Below, in pieces: positions 11,661 through 23,392 of a stretch of DNA of 64,000 nucleotides. The notes beneath the pieces were generated by a model. That model was not told the origin of the DNA and did no database searches. It saw nothing but the letters and a program-made list of their open reading frames with translations. The translations under genes and the position numbers were made by a program. The stretch spans positions 25,066,794 through 25,130,793 of the forward strand of contig NC_079474.1 of assembly GCF_026230105.1 (NCBI RefSeq). The letters are read 5' to 3'. The DNA comes from Diorhabda sublineata (lineage: Eukaryota; Arthropoda; Insecta; Coleoptera; Chrysomelidae). Numbering within the stretch: the first letter of the stretch is position 1; each line of letters starts with the position of its first letter.

Positions 11661-12789
11661 AATTGCTAAGATACGTATCTCAGTTTTATTAACAAATAAA
11701 TGAGGTTGGTCGATGTGACTAGAACTTTGCTGGGAAGTTGCCTCTGGATTTCTACAGTTATGAGGTCAATTCAGGAACATTTTGAGGTTAATTTACTAAG
11801 GTTATGTTGCATTGTTTAAAGCTGTTTGATCAGCTCGTACTCTGGTTTGCTGATATTCTCAATAAGAAGTAATTTAGATTTTATTTTCAAAGTCGTACAG
11901 GGTCATGTGGCTCGTTACATAAATTGTACTGAAAGTCAAAATGTATAGCCAGCTTACTAGTATTACATAGGGCCAATTGTTGATATATACTGGGAATTTG
12001 TTTTGAAAGATTATGTGATGTATAACAAAAACAAAACGTTGTATGTATATGTAGATATAGAAATAGATATACAAGTGTTAATAGATCGTAAAGAGCAGTG
12101 AAATAAAAACATTATCCTGTTACAATCAAAAATAAGATGAAAGAGTTCCAAATATGAAGATTCACACTACAACCAGACTGGGAAAGGTAAACACGACTAA
12201 AGAATAGAAAGAAAAGAATAGAAAATAATGTAGCAAAACCAGCTCAAGAGATTCTCAGAAAAACATTGTTTCTATAAACTACTAATGAGGAAACAGAGAA
12301 ACAAGACAAGAATAAAAAAATATGACATACTGAAAGGAAAAAAATAGAAAAAGAAAAAACAACTGGTATAATGATGATTTATGGAATATATGGAATGGAA
12401 TATAGGATGAAAGAATTTTACAAATATAGAAAATAACAATATTACCATCCAAGGAACATGATAGGAGAAATAAAAGACAGAACTGGAAGAAAAAAATACG
12501 ACCTTAAATGACATCATATAAAAGTGAATTCGTAAACATTATTTTTTATTTTTTCAAACGCCAAAGAAATAAATTTAATTCGCTTCAAAGAAAATTAATA
12601 CCAAATATTCGGTGTGAAATAGCCAAAACGGAATAGAATAGTAAATAAATAAAATGTGGGCATGTTAGGAAAAACGCTTGGACACGTTATTTTATTTCGC
12701 AAAGTCTTTACAAGTGATACCGATTATTTCTTAATAATGTGAAAAATAAAAACATTGATGTTAATGTAGGAGATGGCATAGCTAATGTA
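11661..12789. other. AT-rich stretch without a recognised gene
   Basis: An A-rich, purine-biased + strand at 12,150-12,500 gives an open minus frame that is only low-complexity Phe/Ser/Tyr sequence. No domain is seen. Confidence 0.5.
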
Positions 12790-13450
12790 TGGCTAATCTG
12801 GTATAGAAATCCCTCGCCTCCCTATCTACCGATAATTTGTTTCTGATATTGCTAGACATTGATTTGGTAATGTCGGAATGCTCCATCTTGATGAAACTAT
12901 ATTCGCAGAAATTTATGGGTTTGCTGGATCGGGATGTAAATTTGTCACATTATTTTGGAGCAGTTCTAAATATTTATCTCCATTCAACGCGCCATCAATG
13001 ATATAATTTCCCAAACATCAACTTTCTCAGGATATTGTATTTTTTTTCTCTCATCCAGTGAGGATTCTCATAAGATCCATAGCGGCAATTTTAAATGAAC
13101 ATGATCGGGAAATGTAAATGTGCTCTCGTCAGAAAACAGAACATTTCTAATTGGATCAGATTGCCATCATTTGTTCAGAATACGTTTGCCTTGAAATTAT
13201 CTTCTATTAGTATTTTATTTTCCTTCAATAATGAAAAAATTACGTTATGTGGGTTTTCTTAGAACTTTGGCAGCAACTCGCACAACTGCTTTCCTATTTT
13301 GCTAATTGTTCCTTGAGATATAAGGAGGAATTAGACAATTTTTTATGAAATGAGAGAGTAACTTCCAACTGTGGCCGTGTGTTATCTCCATAACCCATTA
13401 TTTGAAGAATGGTTGTTTTGTACCTTTCTGTATATTTAACGAAATTCAAA
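12790..13450 (-). pseudogene. Mariner-like transposase of the 'FSDES' type
   Basis: Minus-strand blocks match the insect mariner-like transposases that carry a DUF4817-type N-terminal helix-turn-helix. They are 'GTISKIGKQLCELLPKF' (HTH side, about 13,320-13,270), 'QSDPIRNVLFSDESTF' (about 13,168-13,121, first catalytic Asp), 'QYPEKVDVWEIISL' (about 13,035-12,990) and 'QDGAFRHYQINV' (about 12,885-12,850, second catalytic Asp). The third Asp block is lost where the copy runs out near 12,790. Many stops. Terminal repeats not identified. Confidence 0.72.
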
Positions 13451-13611
13451 CAATAATATTACTGTCACTAATAACTATTATCTTGCAGGCAAAAAAACTG
13501 CTAAAGCTATAAGTTTCTGTATTTTTTTTAAATTTAATATCAGTTAAAAGTCCGACTAACATACGACAATAGTATAACGATAATTATCTGATAAGTTTGC
13601 AGCCACGGAAG

Positions 13612-14997
13612 GATTAAATCAAGCGTGTTGTCTCTCGGCAACACCATTCAAGATCTATAGGCACTGAAGATATGGAAGTGGAAATGCTAAGGGATGGGAA
13701 TAACTCTTAGTGACAACACTACACTATATATGCTTTGCTTCGCAGACGATCAAATAGTAATAGCACAGGATCGTGAATATTTAAACTACATGACTCGAAA
13801 ACTTATAGAAGAGTATAAGAAATAGAAGGTCTAGAAGTAAACGAAAAAAAACTGATTCTATGTGCATTGGAGCAACAGTACAAGATATGGACCTGGAGGA
13901 CGGGGCATAAATAAAACACTGCTAGGAATACAAATATTAAGAATGGACATAGCACAAGGTGGAACATTCGAAACAGCAATCCAAGAGGGGCATAAGAATT
14001 GACAGAATGAGGAAAATAATTAGAGTTAGACACACATTAATCGATAACATCAAAACCAAACCACTAATCTGGTATAGTCATATACAAAGAATGTGAGAGG
14101 ACAGAATACCTAAGCAGGGACTTTTTGTTTTTGTGTTTTCTTGCAAGCCAATAGAATGTGAAGTGTTCCAAGTCTCAGTATTAGGCTTTATTTTGCTTCT
14201 TCTGTTTATAAACTACATCGCCTCTCAGTGGTAAAATATTTAAAAAGAGCTGTTAGATATTTACTCTGACTAAAGAGACTTCTTTAAAAGAATAAAAATC
14301 TGATTCTTCCTTTCTTATTCATCTTTAAATCTGTTTCCCAAAATCGTAAGCACTCTTCTCCAATTTCAGAAAGGTCGTCGCAGGGCTATCCACTTAGGAA
14401 CGCGGAGCAGAACCTTTACCTACCTACTTCCCGTTCAAAATTGGTTAAGGGTTCAATAGTTTATAATGCAAAAAATGCAAAATCACTTGCCAATTGAAAT
14501 CAAATCGATATCATCTTTTCCGCATTCCGTGATAATTTGAGGGCATATTTACTGGAAAGTGCCTTCTTTACTGTAAATGACTTCTATTCTAATAATAATA
14601 GTTAATTCCGGGTATACTGCATACTGGTTTAATTTTTGCTATGGACTTTTACAACTTATATACTAATTATTACCTATTACTATTACCTATAGTTTTGTCA
14701 CTCATTGTGGTTTTATTGTGTATATTGAAATTTTATTTCATTAGTATCTTTATTTAGTTATTTTCATGTTTGATATTTAGTTTTTACAAGCTTTTGTCTC
14801 CAAATTGTAATAATTTTTCGACAACAAAGCAGGTCCTAAAGTCGACACCTCAAGAAAAATGGAGAACAGGAGGATCACGAAGAAGCTTGAGAGAGGGCAT
14901 GGATAAGAGAAAGAAAACAAATAGAAGACCTATGGCAGGACAGAGACAGATAGCGTCTACATATCGGAGAACGTTGCTACCCGATATGACTATTTAA
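13612..14997 (+). pseudogene. RTE-like endonuclease-reverse transcriptase, split by a nested LINE
   Basis: Begins with an RT block ('CLSATPFKIY', about 13,630), then 'ITLSDNTTLYMLCFADDQIV' (about 13,700-13,760, the FADD catalytic box), 'GLEVNEKK' and 'MCIGATVQDMDLEDGA' (to about 13,910). After an internal loss the C-terminus reads 'LIDNIKTKPLIWYSHIQRM' and 'IPKQ' (14,037-14,118). The ORF resumes at 14,827 with 'KQVLKSTPQEKWRTGGSRRS' and, in another frame, 'DLWQDRDR' to about 14,997. The gap between is a separate LINE insertion (14,119-14,826) bounded by 'aagcagg'. This is the endonuclease-RT family often annotated in insects as craniofacial development protein 2-like. Confidence 0.82.
14119..14826 (+). 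mobile_element. Nested LINE (CR1/Jockey-like) with target-site duplication
   Basis: Sits inside the RTE-like ORF. Both edges carry 'aagcagg' (14,112-14,118 and 14,827-14,833), as expected of a target-site duplication. The + strand still reads an RT motif, 'VSVLGFILLLLFINYIASQW' (about 14,175-14,235, the VPQGSVLGP region), then 'KRAVRYLL' and 'PFLFIFKSVSQNRKHSS' (about 14,245-14,360), and the C-terminal block 'LPIEIKSISSFPH' and 'LRAYLLESAFFTVNDFYSNN' (about 14,488-14,600). The catalytic YADD part is deleted. About 220 bp of 3' sequence follow. Confidence 0.75.
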
Positions 14998-15211
14998 TAT
15001 AAGTAAAAAGGGACTCTGGAATGAGTTGCTTTCTTAGAGCGCTACGAGAAGGTCGCACGTACGGATTCAAGGACTACTGTATAATCGGTCACTGTTTCAT
15101 TAGAAAACACACCGGTAAACGCAGGGTCGCCTACTGTGATTCAAACTCTCGCTTACAAAGAAAGTATTCAACGTTTCAGCATCGTCATATTTAGTGTACA
15201 TTTGCAAAAAT

Positions 15212-15258
15212 GCCCCTTTCGGGGCTTCGTTGCTCCACCTATCTGCCCTTTTCGGGGC
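15212..15258 (+). repeat. Tandem GC hairpins ending in a T run
   Basis: Two near-identical hairpin words, 'gcccctttcggggc' (15,212-15,225) and 'gcccttttcggggc' (15,245-15,258), lie 19 bases apart. The second is followed at once by a run of eight or more T. A third G-run word ('ccctacgggggc') occurs at about 15,280-15,291. The layout looks like an intrinsic terminator or a Pol III stop, but in an insect element leader it is more likely a structured 5' UTR. Confidence 0.5.
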
Positions 15259-15556
15259 TTTTTTTTATAATGAAATAAACCCTACGGGGGCAAGTGTTAT
15301 CAAGAACCAGCGTGGGTCCTAGGATCAGCCAGTTTCAGGTGAATATTATTTTCATTTTCATAAAACACTAACAGGCAATCAAAAGGGTCAGGAATTCTTT
15401 AACCGGGGAGGAAACTCCCTCCGGCAGTGAGTCCGCTGTCGGCTTTGATAGCCAACTCTCTTGTTAGGTACTAACAAAGGAATTCAATTTTCGAAATCCT
15501 TATTCCTTATTCTCACTTGATCTCGACTCTCGCATTCAACCTATTTTCCTTTGAAA

Positions 15557-17079
15557 ATGCCCCGAGTAGCCCGTTCTCCTATACAAACCCGAAGCAAACC
15601 CGTATCCGCCGTGGACGAATTCCCACCACTCCCGACCAACCCCAATTCTCTTCCTGAGGAGAAAACCTTCGCAGAAATGGTCGCAGACCTCTCGCGGTGC
15701 AGTCCACAACAATTTAACCAATTTTATAATGCCATGAAATATATCGAACGTAAATCACTTGAGAATAGCAAAAGCTTATCACCAGCACCATCTGTGGATT
15801 CCTATGCATCTATGGTCTCGCAGAAATCAGCCAGCTCTAAATCCCAGCAGGTTGATTATACCCGACTAGGCGCGATCCCCAAAACCAATATTTCCCCTCT
15901 AATTTCCAAATCAATCCCAATACCCCAAAAGCCCCAAAAAATTACCCAAAATACCACTAAACCCCAAGCACCAACTCAAACCCAGATCTCCAAAACCCAC
16001 CAACAATCCCAAATCATCACCCAACAACAATCTCAATCTCACACCTCCGCTCAATGTCCTCCACTTCAGACACCCAATCTGAGAAATCTTCCAAAAAAAT
16101 ATACCTCACAGAGAGAGCTCTATAATCTCCTCAATACGCAAGAGCTATTGAGGGGACAAATGCGCTTTATCAAAGCTAATCCCAATGGAACCGCCCTCCT
16201 CAAAATTCTTTCCACGTTTCATTACGAAACGTTGGCAAGGAAAATCCGTTAAGCCATAGGCGACGAGAAAATCGTCGTTATTCCGATCAACTCTCCACAA
16301 CGAGTCCAAAGACCCCCAACTAAAACCACCAGAAAAACTACCTTCTCTCTGGTCTGCAAGAATGTAGACCAATCTTATACCGAAGGAGAGTTCCTGGAGA
16401 TCCTCTCTATACTAAAATTCCCCGTCATGAAAACTTGGAGGATCATAGCTAGATCCATAAATAAACCCACATCCATGTTTCGAATCATTACAGATTCCGA
16501 AACAGCCTACCATCACGCCCTAACCAAGGGTATAAACTTCCACGGGCTTTCGCACTACTGCGAAGCCTCAAATTCAAACACCATACCCGCAGTCCCCAAA
16601 TATTGCAATCGATGTTCATTCACCGGCCTCTCGCAGACACCTGCAATGCCAAACCCATTTGTCCAACCTGTGGAGCTTCTGGTCACAAGCCAGAAAAATG
16701 CCCAAAATCAAACTCCCCTACTTGTAAAAATTGCGGTGGACCTCACCCCGCCTTCCACCCCCGCTGCCCGAAAAGGATTGAAACTCCGAAAGCCCCCCAG
16801 GATACAGATCCAGTCACCCTGGAAAAACCTCAAACCCCGTATGACCTGTCTACTGACACTAAAATCCTAATTGAAATCTTGGCAACAACAATAATGAATG
16901 CCATCCCCACTTCTCGGGTGCTAGTAGCCGAATCGCTACAACGCCTCATTCCCCCTTTTTATGGTTATAATTGTACCAAACCCACTGAAAAGTGTAGGTT
17001 CGGCCCTAGCAACACCATTTATGTCAATACTGACATAACCCCCATTCCAAGCCGCCTAAATGACCTCCAAGCCCGCTAA
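15557..17079 (+). pseudogene. Retrotransposon Gag with zinc knuckles, one stop and one frameshift
   Basis: Probably an RNA-binding coat protein for a LINE. The ATG at 15,557 opens a Pro/Gln/Ser-rich N-terminus. The same frame runs on past a single TAA (16,250-16,252) into a region like the pre-zinc-finger domain of Jockey-type Gags ('FSLVCKNVDQSYTEGEFLEI', 'MKTWRIIARSINKPTSMF'). At 16,628-16,629 a one-base loss in the first knuckle (after 'CNRCSFTG') shifts the frame. The next frame gives 'LADTCNAKPICPTCGASGHK' (knuckle Cys/Cys/His/Cys ending at 16,701) and 'CKNCGGPHPAFHPRC', and stops at 17,079. About 508 codons in all. Two lesions only, so decay is recent relative to neighbours. Confidence 0.8.
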
Positions 17080-17584
17080 TTGATTCGATCCATCGAATCA
17101 AGTAATTCCGTTTCGAAAGAGACCCTCCTCATCCTACCTTAATTTCCTCGATAGTTCCCCCATATCAATCAGATAAACTCCTACCCCCAACACACACCCT
17201 CACTGTCATTCATCGTCGGAGTTGAAGGTTTTCTGCGATTTCCCTGCAACCTGGAGAACCAATTCTCCAGACAAATGTCCGACGATAGGAAATAATACAG
17301 CCGCAGCTGTACCCGCCCACCCCCAAATTAGATTACGAAAAAACACAAAATAAACAAAAAAAAATATATTAAAAAAACCCAAAAAAAGATAAATAAATAA
17401 AAAATTCTTGGATAAAGAAAAAAAAAATAACAACCCCGCTAGAAGCAGCCGAGCAAGCACTCCCCAACGAAACATCCACAAACCCAGCCCTGCAGAGGAA
17501 AAAATTCCTATATCAGGGCCTAAGCAAACATATCTAAATTACCAAAAAAAAAACAGCAAAGATGTAAAATATAATACGAGTCAT

Positions 17585-18827
17585 AATTAATGCTGAGAAT
17601 AACCACTTCCAGCCAAAATACATGACCGTAGCCTATGTGACATGGATTGCCGTGGCCGTTCAAAGATTTGAGGTATATTTCTTATGAAGTAATGAAGAAT
17701 AATGTTTCAAGCTAACCCCATAAACAGAAATCACAAGCATTCAACTCCGGAAATCGAGAAGGCCAATGCTGGAGCCCTCCTCAAACAATTCAACGGTTAG
17801 GATATGCTTCATTTAAATATTACCTAGCAGTCGGATTCGACTTTTGTCTGATATTGAGTGTGATGTCTATAAGTAGTTCAGGGAGATCAATCCCAAAAAA
17901 AAAACGGTCTAAGAAATTCTATTTAATGGCTGAGACAGAAATGTCACTAAATTAATTTTTCCCCTACAATAGCAATTCATACGTTCACTGAAAAAACATT
18001 GTGAAAATGGTGCAATATAATTTCATAGGGAATATCATCTCAAACGTGATTACTGTGAAAATTCATGATAGATACTTTTGAAAAATATACCTCGTCCGTA
18101 GACAATATGTTTTTTAAAAATTGTGGATTTTGATGCATTTCGTATATTAACCATTCACAAAATCTAGGTTGTTTAGAAAATCTCTGGGTAAAAGAGCTTG
18201 AATTCGTTGGATATTGTAAGGATATGGATATGAATGACTGATATTGCAGGTGTTGGCAATTTTTCTAGTGCTTGTTTCCGGATGCAAATGAATTTCATTT
18301 AAAATTGCTTGTTCCATCATTACTATTCGGACACTACAAGTGTTGGTCGAATTTCTTCTTAACATTCCAGTTTCGGATAAGCGGTTGTGAATACATGCAA
18401 ATACGTAATGATAAGGCGTAAATCGTTGCGGGTATTTTTTAGCTTGTCGAGAATTACCATATGCCATACCACACACAAAATGTATGTCGGCCATTTAGGC
18501 GTTTGTTTACATGTTTCAATACAAAGATAACGCAAAAATAACAACTTTACTGTTTTCCACCCGTTTTATTGAAAAACATTATAAATTATAGTGTTCATTT
18601 TTTTCTTTGCAGCTATTGGTTTTGGGAATAAACAAGTTATAATTTTATTTTATAAAACTTCATCTTAGAAAAAGCATTACTGAAATTTTAGTCGACATCT
18701 TTTAAGGGTAATATCTCGGAAAGGAGTGGACTGAGGAAATTTTGTTATAGAAAAGACCCATCTTAATTTCATAGGGCTATCACCCGTCTGAATTTTGTCA
18801 CAGGAATTTAGAAGCACTCTGTACATA
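17585..18827 (-). pseudogene. Mariner-like element with DUF4817-type helix-turn-helix
   Basis: Minus-strand order: a terminal sequence starting at 18,827 ('tacagagtgcttctaaatt' in reverse complement), then a transposase from about 18,494 with 'ADIHFVCGMAYGNSRQAKKY' and 'IHNRLSETGMLRR' (first HTH), 'LHPETSTRKIANTCNIS' and 'IQRIQALLPRDF' (second HTH). The catalytic part has 'NPQFLKNILSTDEVYFS' (about 18,126-18,076, first Asp), 'FSVNV' and 'GLQHWPSRFPELNACDF' plus 'CLWG' (about 17,790-17,730, third Asp). The C-terminal 'QSMSHRLRSCILAGSGYSQH' ends near 17,590. The middle Asp block is not readable. Stops are frequent. The opposite terminal repeat is not seen; the Gag element abuts this end. Confidence 0.8.
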
Positions 18828-20201
18828 CATTTTTACCTGGAAATTAAAATATTCACTACAATTAATTACTGTGGTTGAATTAAACTATAATCAAAATACA
18901 TTTAGTGAGTGTTTTAAACGGATTTGAGATGTGCCATGAGACATTCAATCAAAAACATTCAAATAACGTTATAAAGTAAAGAAATGGATTACTCCGAAGG
19001 TTAGTGTTGTCATCTCAATAAATTATTTTAACTTAAGCAAGTGAAGTAAAATGGGACAAATTAATTAGTGATACTTGAAATAAAAATATCAGTAAGTACT
19101 GTAGTGACCAATCTTACAAAAAAACTCACTTTTCAGTTACAATTTTTTTCCAATAAATTGGGATGGTGCACGAATCTGTTAAAATAGTTTTTCATTGTTG
19201 GGTAATCAAATCAAACGTATTTATATAATGACTCGTATTCAGACAGAGTTGTTAGTGATATTTAATTCAATGTCCACCCTTTATGACTATCTAGTAAATT
19301 GTTTAAGGTCGAACCTACCCTTCTAATAATATATGCACATTCGAAAGTAGATTCGAGTCGGGTGACTTAGGGGAAGGCCTGAAGGTAAAAAGGACTTTCA
19401 ATGCCCTATGTCGATGTTTTGTTGATCGCCACTAATCATAGAAGGAGAATGATGGATTCCTGAGGGATTTAACTGAAATTTTATTTCATTCTCTCAGGCT
19501 CAGCAAAACCTATAAGTGAATAAAATACTACTCTGATAAATTTCCGTAGAATTAGATCAACTGGTGTTTTATTGTAAAATAAACTGTCAAATATGACATT
19601 TAAGCATGATTTATTGACGCTTTACACAAAAAATACTAATGCGTCAATATAGAGACACTCCATGGTGATATTCAATATCTGATCTATATGCAAAAAACAC
19701 TCTACCTACTCTTTTATTTTTTAAACAATAAATCGCATGATTCAGACTCATGATATTAAGAATTTCTCTCGTAAAGGAACTGATTGGGAAAATTCTTTCG
19801 TTATATAATTAAATTTAGCCCATATAAAAAACTTATGCGTTTTCTACTATTAACAAATAGTAGGGAATATTGAAAAGATGAGTATCAATATTATTCAATT
19901 TTATATCGCCATTTCGTCTAAAATTCTAGTATAAATTGTCTAATTTTTGATGAAATTTTCACTGATTTCAATCAACGATAGTATTGTGATTAGAAAAAAC
20001 CCTATTGTACATTTTCTTGATATTTCTATAGATTTTCATCTTTTTGACTGTAAATTTCTGATTTATTAGATAACGAATATCTTTTTTTTAAATTTAAAAA
20101 GAAACTTTGTAATTTAAATTCAACAATTTATTTGGGTTCTCTAGAATTTATAGTTAATTCACTATTAATTATCAAAATTTGTAGCTGCTCTGCCGGTAAA
20201 C
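18828..20201. other. AT-rich stretch without a recognised gene
   Basis: No motif-bearing ORF on either strand and no long repeat noticed. Confidence 0.5.
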
Positions 20202-20221
20202 TACGTCATCAGCGCCGATTG
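20202..20221 (+). repeat. Left copy of a 20-bp inverted repeat
   Basis: 'tacgtcatcagcgccgattg' matches the reverse complement of 21,493-21,512 at 19 of 20 bases. The pair brackets the 20.5-21.1 kb repeat. Confidence 0.75.
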
Positions 20222-20536
20222 CCTGACTAGAGAATTAGTTTCACATAAAACATTTCATTATTACGCCTATGCTGTTGTATGTGTTTTTTGAATTGTCTGT
20301 TCAAAATATTCGACACCAACAATACTCTCAACCAGTATTAAATCTTAAGTTTTATAATGTAGAGGCAGTGATACGACCACAGCGTATCACAATGGGCAAA
20401 CAGCTTATTCTGTAGTGAGTCCGTATGCTTTATTATGTGCATCACTATTCATATCATTTTAAGAATTTCTCATAAAAAGATTAACGTAAGATGTACGTGC
20501 TGTGTTTTTAAACGCGTGGAATAATATATGAATTGT

Positions 20537-21058
20537 TAGTTAAATAGCAATGGAATGGTCGTAATAGTTATTTATGCAACAAGTGTGTAAAGTAATACTT
20601 TTTATTCACGAGTAGAACAGTTTGACGAGTCGAAGGCGTGTGCGGCAATTTATACGAGTGAAAAAACTTACTTTATACACGAGTTTCATATAAAAACTTT
20701 TGTACGTATGTAGACTTAAAAAAACTTTTTTCAATTTTTATTTTGTAATAGTAATATTAAAAGTACAACTGTGAGCATTATTAATTTGAAGTGAAGAAGA
20801 AGTGAATTGGCAATATTTAACAAGTTCAAAGAAATAACATCGTCTATAGTTATATTAGTACTTATGAAAATAGAAATAAAAGTGTGACAGTTTATCGGAG
20901 AAACGAATTGACATGAGAAAGAAAGCGTTCATGAATTATAAAACAATTTTATAATTGCGTTAAAAAATAACAATAAAAATACCATTCTTTATAAATGCAA
21001 ATGAATGAAAAAAAGTGAATATTATAACGTGCTTAGAAAAAAGTATTTATTTAACTGA
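20537..21058 (-). mobile_element. Recombinase-less derivative of the tyrosine recombinase element
   Basis: Left part (20,537-20,870) repeats 7,271-7,550 of the Crypton-like element: 'gtaatagttatttatgcaac', the 'cacgagt' words and 'taacatcgtct' all recur in order. Right part (20,935-21,058) repeats 8,580-8,775 ('aatgcaaatgaatgaaaaaa', 'agaaaaaagtattt'). The whole recombinase ORF is missing, leaving about 520 bp, a MITE-like layout. Its left end is fuller than that of the first copy ('aagtgtgtaaagtaatactt'). Four 'acgagt' words lie at 20,608, 20,625, 20,654 and 20,679. Its right end is eroded. Confidence 0.75.
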
Positions 21059-21492
21059 GTTTCCAGAGATCTTCGTTTAGATTTTTTTATAACTGTCCTC
21101 CATCGGTATCTTCAATGGAAGTTTACCTCTTCGCGATATTTTTGACTTTCGAAAACTTAATACTGGTACCTATTGGAAACAATATTGATTTCGATCTATA
21201 GCACACAGAAGCTGAAGCTAGTTCTTCACGTCGTAGATTCATTCAAGAAAAATTCAATAGCATGCTTGCAATCTCCGGGACTTTGAATCACATATAAGTC
21301 TTCGTTACAAATTAAAGTAACGGTGTCTTACCAACCTTATGTTCTTGTATAGTTCGGGCTTGTATTGTATTATCGCTATAAGACAAAAATTATTATTTGG
21401 TTGTTTTTATCAACAAATCAACTGTCGTTGAAATAGCGATTAGTCACTCTAGCCACTAGCATTTTGTAAAACATAGTGGCAGCTCTCGTACA
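21059..21492. other. Unassigned sequence
   Basis: Follows the derivative element. No gene or named repeat recognised. Confidence 0.4.
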
Positions 21493-21512
21493 CAATCGGC
21501 GCTGATGACATA
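21493..21512 (-). repeat. Right copy of the 20-bp inverted repeat
   Basis: 'caatcggcgctgatgacata', inverted partner of 20,202-20,221. Confidence 0.75.
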
Positions 21513-23392
21513 GACCTATTTGGAACGGATCTCGGGCAGTATAAAATATATCCAGGCATGTAAACTCCATAAATTTATTGATACTAATCCTATCAACTCA
21601 AACACTATTATTCTTCTAACATTAATTTGTATTTATTTTCGTTAAAATAAAATACACTCTTTAAACATTTTCCAAGTCTGTTGTATAGTTTCTGGAGCCA
21701 TAAAAATAACTGTATGAACAAACAACAACATACACAGAATTACAAATACATATTATACATAATTTTCCATCGTTACATTTCTCCATCTTGCAATAAGGAT
21801 ACATTATTTACCTTTTCTTTAATAATTTCTGCATAATCGCCTACACGAATTAAAATGTATTGAACTACAAACATTTTCGATAGTATCATCCTTGTTTGAC
21901 GTGGAGCACCTATCTTCAACAACTTTCATAGCAAAAACGTTCAAACTGTTCAAAAAACCGATAAACGTCCAATGTTATGAATTTTTGGGTTAACTATATG
22001 TTTCAGCAGCTTTATTTTTTTATAACCTTGTAATACATTATAATAGAAATTCATGCGCAAGTATCTAGGGATGATTTAGTAGGAAGACAATGCTTCAATT
22101 TAAATAGCCATTTGGTCAACATCTTATAATTCACTCGCTCAATGCATTGTAATCATTTCTTAGAATTGATTAGCCAACCCATCTCCTCACATTTTTCTCG
22201 ATTTATCTTAATTCATAATAATTTTGTGCTATTACCTCCTGAGTTATAGTAATTATTCATAGAGGTATGCCACTGTTTCATGTAGCCGTTGATCTGGAGT
22301 CGTCCCCTTTTCAAATGTTGTAGCGTTGATCCTAGAATCAACCGTAATCGAGGAGCGAAGAAGAGCGCGGGGATTGGGAAATCGGTCGGTGAACTCTTCA
22401 TTTTCCCTTCCATTGGAGCGTGCCTGCAGCACACTATCACATTTAAAAAATCGGATTGGAAGCTGAGAGTAACATCTACTGTATTTGCGGTGTGCAAATG
22501 GGGTATATCGAGAGATATAAGACATTTATTTTAGTTTTTGTTCATAAAACGTTTTTTTTTTCAGTATTTTTCTCTCTTCATACAATTTACAACTGAAATA
22601 TGATAGAGTGAAACTACTAATAATACAAATAGGCATTTATCACAACATGGATGTGAAACCATATGATCATTTGAGAAATACACATAGTCTTTTTAGTAAA
22701 ATCAAAACGAATTATCTGCATACAATTGAAAACTTCATTTTTTCAGATATTGACCGGTATAAATGAAATTTATAGCATCCAGTTAATCTTACAAGAGCAA
22801 CGAACGATCTCACCAACTTCTAAACATTTTCGAGAGCAAATATCGTTGTTAGTTCTGACCAGATAGATGTAAGGGTACGAACTTTTCAAGAATTAACTCT
22901 GTTAACTTTCTCCGTTCGCTTAGAACTGTTCTTTAAACAATATTTCGGAGAGCCTCTCATTGGGAGTCCCATTGTATTCTCATTTTGCTTTCATAGAATA
23001 ATAGCCTTAAACGTTACGACGTTATTTATTAGAATCTTCCCTCCGTTTTGCATGTACTCCAAAAAGATAAACTACAAGTTGTTTGTGTGTGAATGATTTT
23101 TCATTCTAGTACCATTAGAGAAATATCTAGTAGTGAATTAGATTCAGAAGATATGCCTTGTACACCGTCTAATTATTTTTATAGACAGTGACTAGTACCT
23201 GTCACCGTTAATAAAGATAGACGGATAGTTTCAAAATGAATAGTTGGCTCGATCAGGATCTGCAGAAAACCTTTCAAAATAAGTCAATTTTTTTCGCCTA
23301 TGGAACATGTTACCATCTTCCAAGCGGAAATGTTTTTTTTTATTACAAAATTCGCATCAACCGTATACTGGTTATTAGCGATTTAGTAAAGA
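21513..23392. other. Gene-poor stretch with a GC-richer overlapping-ORF patch
   Basis: At 22,213-22,534 the sequence is less AT-rich and open on both strands (81 codons on +, 94 and 90 on -). None of the translations resembles a family I know. It could be a UTR exon or a decayed repeat. The rest is AT-rich. Confidence 0.4.

Larger units (their letters stand above)
15000..17553 (+). mobile_element. C-rich non-LTR element with Gag only
   Basis: A compositionally distinct, C-rich insertion between the end of the RTE-like element and the end of a mariner-like element. It has a 5' leader with two G+C hairpins (15,212-15,258), a Gag ORF (15,557-17,079) and an A-rich 3' part that finishes with a run of ten A (17,544-17,553). 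No endonuclease, RT or RNase H is visible downstream of Gag. Either ORF2 was deleted or the element relied on RT supplied in trans. A short C-rich frame at 17,408-17,590 is unassigned. The 5' limit is approximate and no target duplication was found. Confidence 0.6.

Noticed and set aside
12272..12517. Open minus-strand frame rich in Phe, Ser and Tyr
   Set aside because: Low-complexity translation of an A-rich tract.
22213..22534. Overlapping open frames on both strands
   Set aside because: Frames on opposite strands are equally open because of local composition; none resembles a protein I know.
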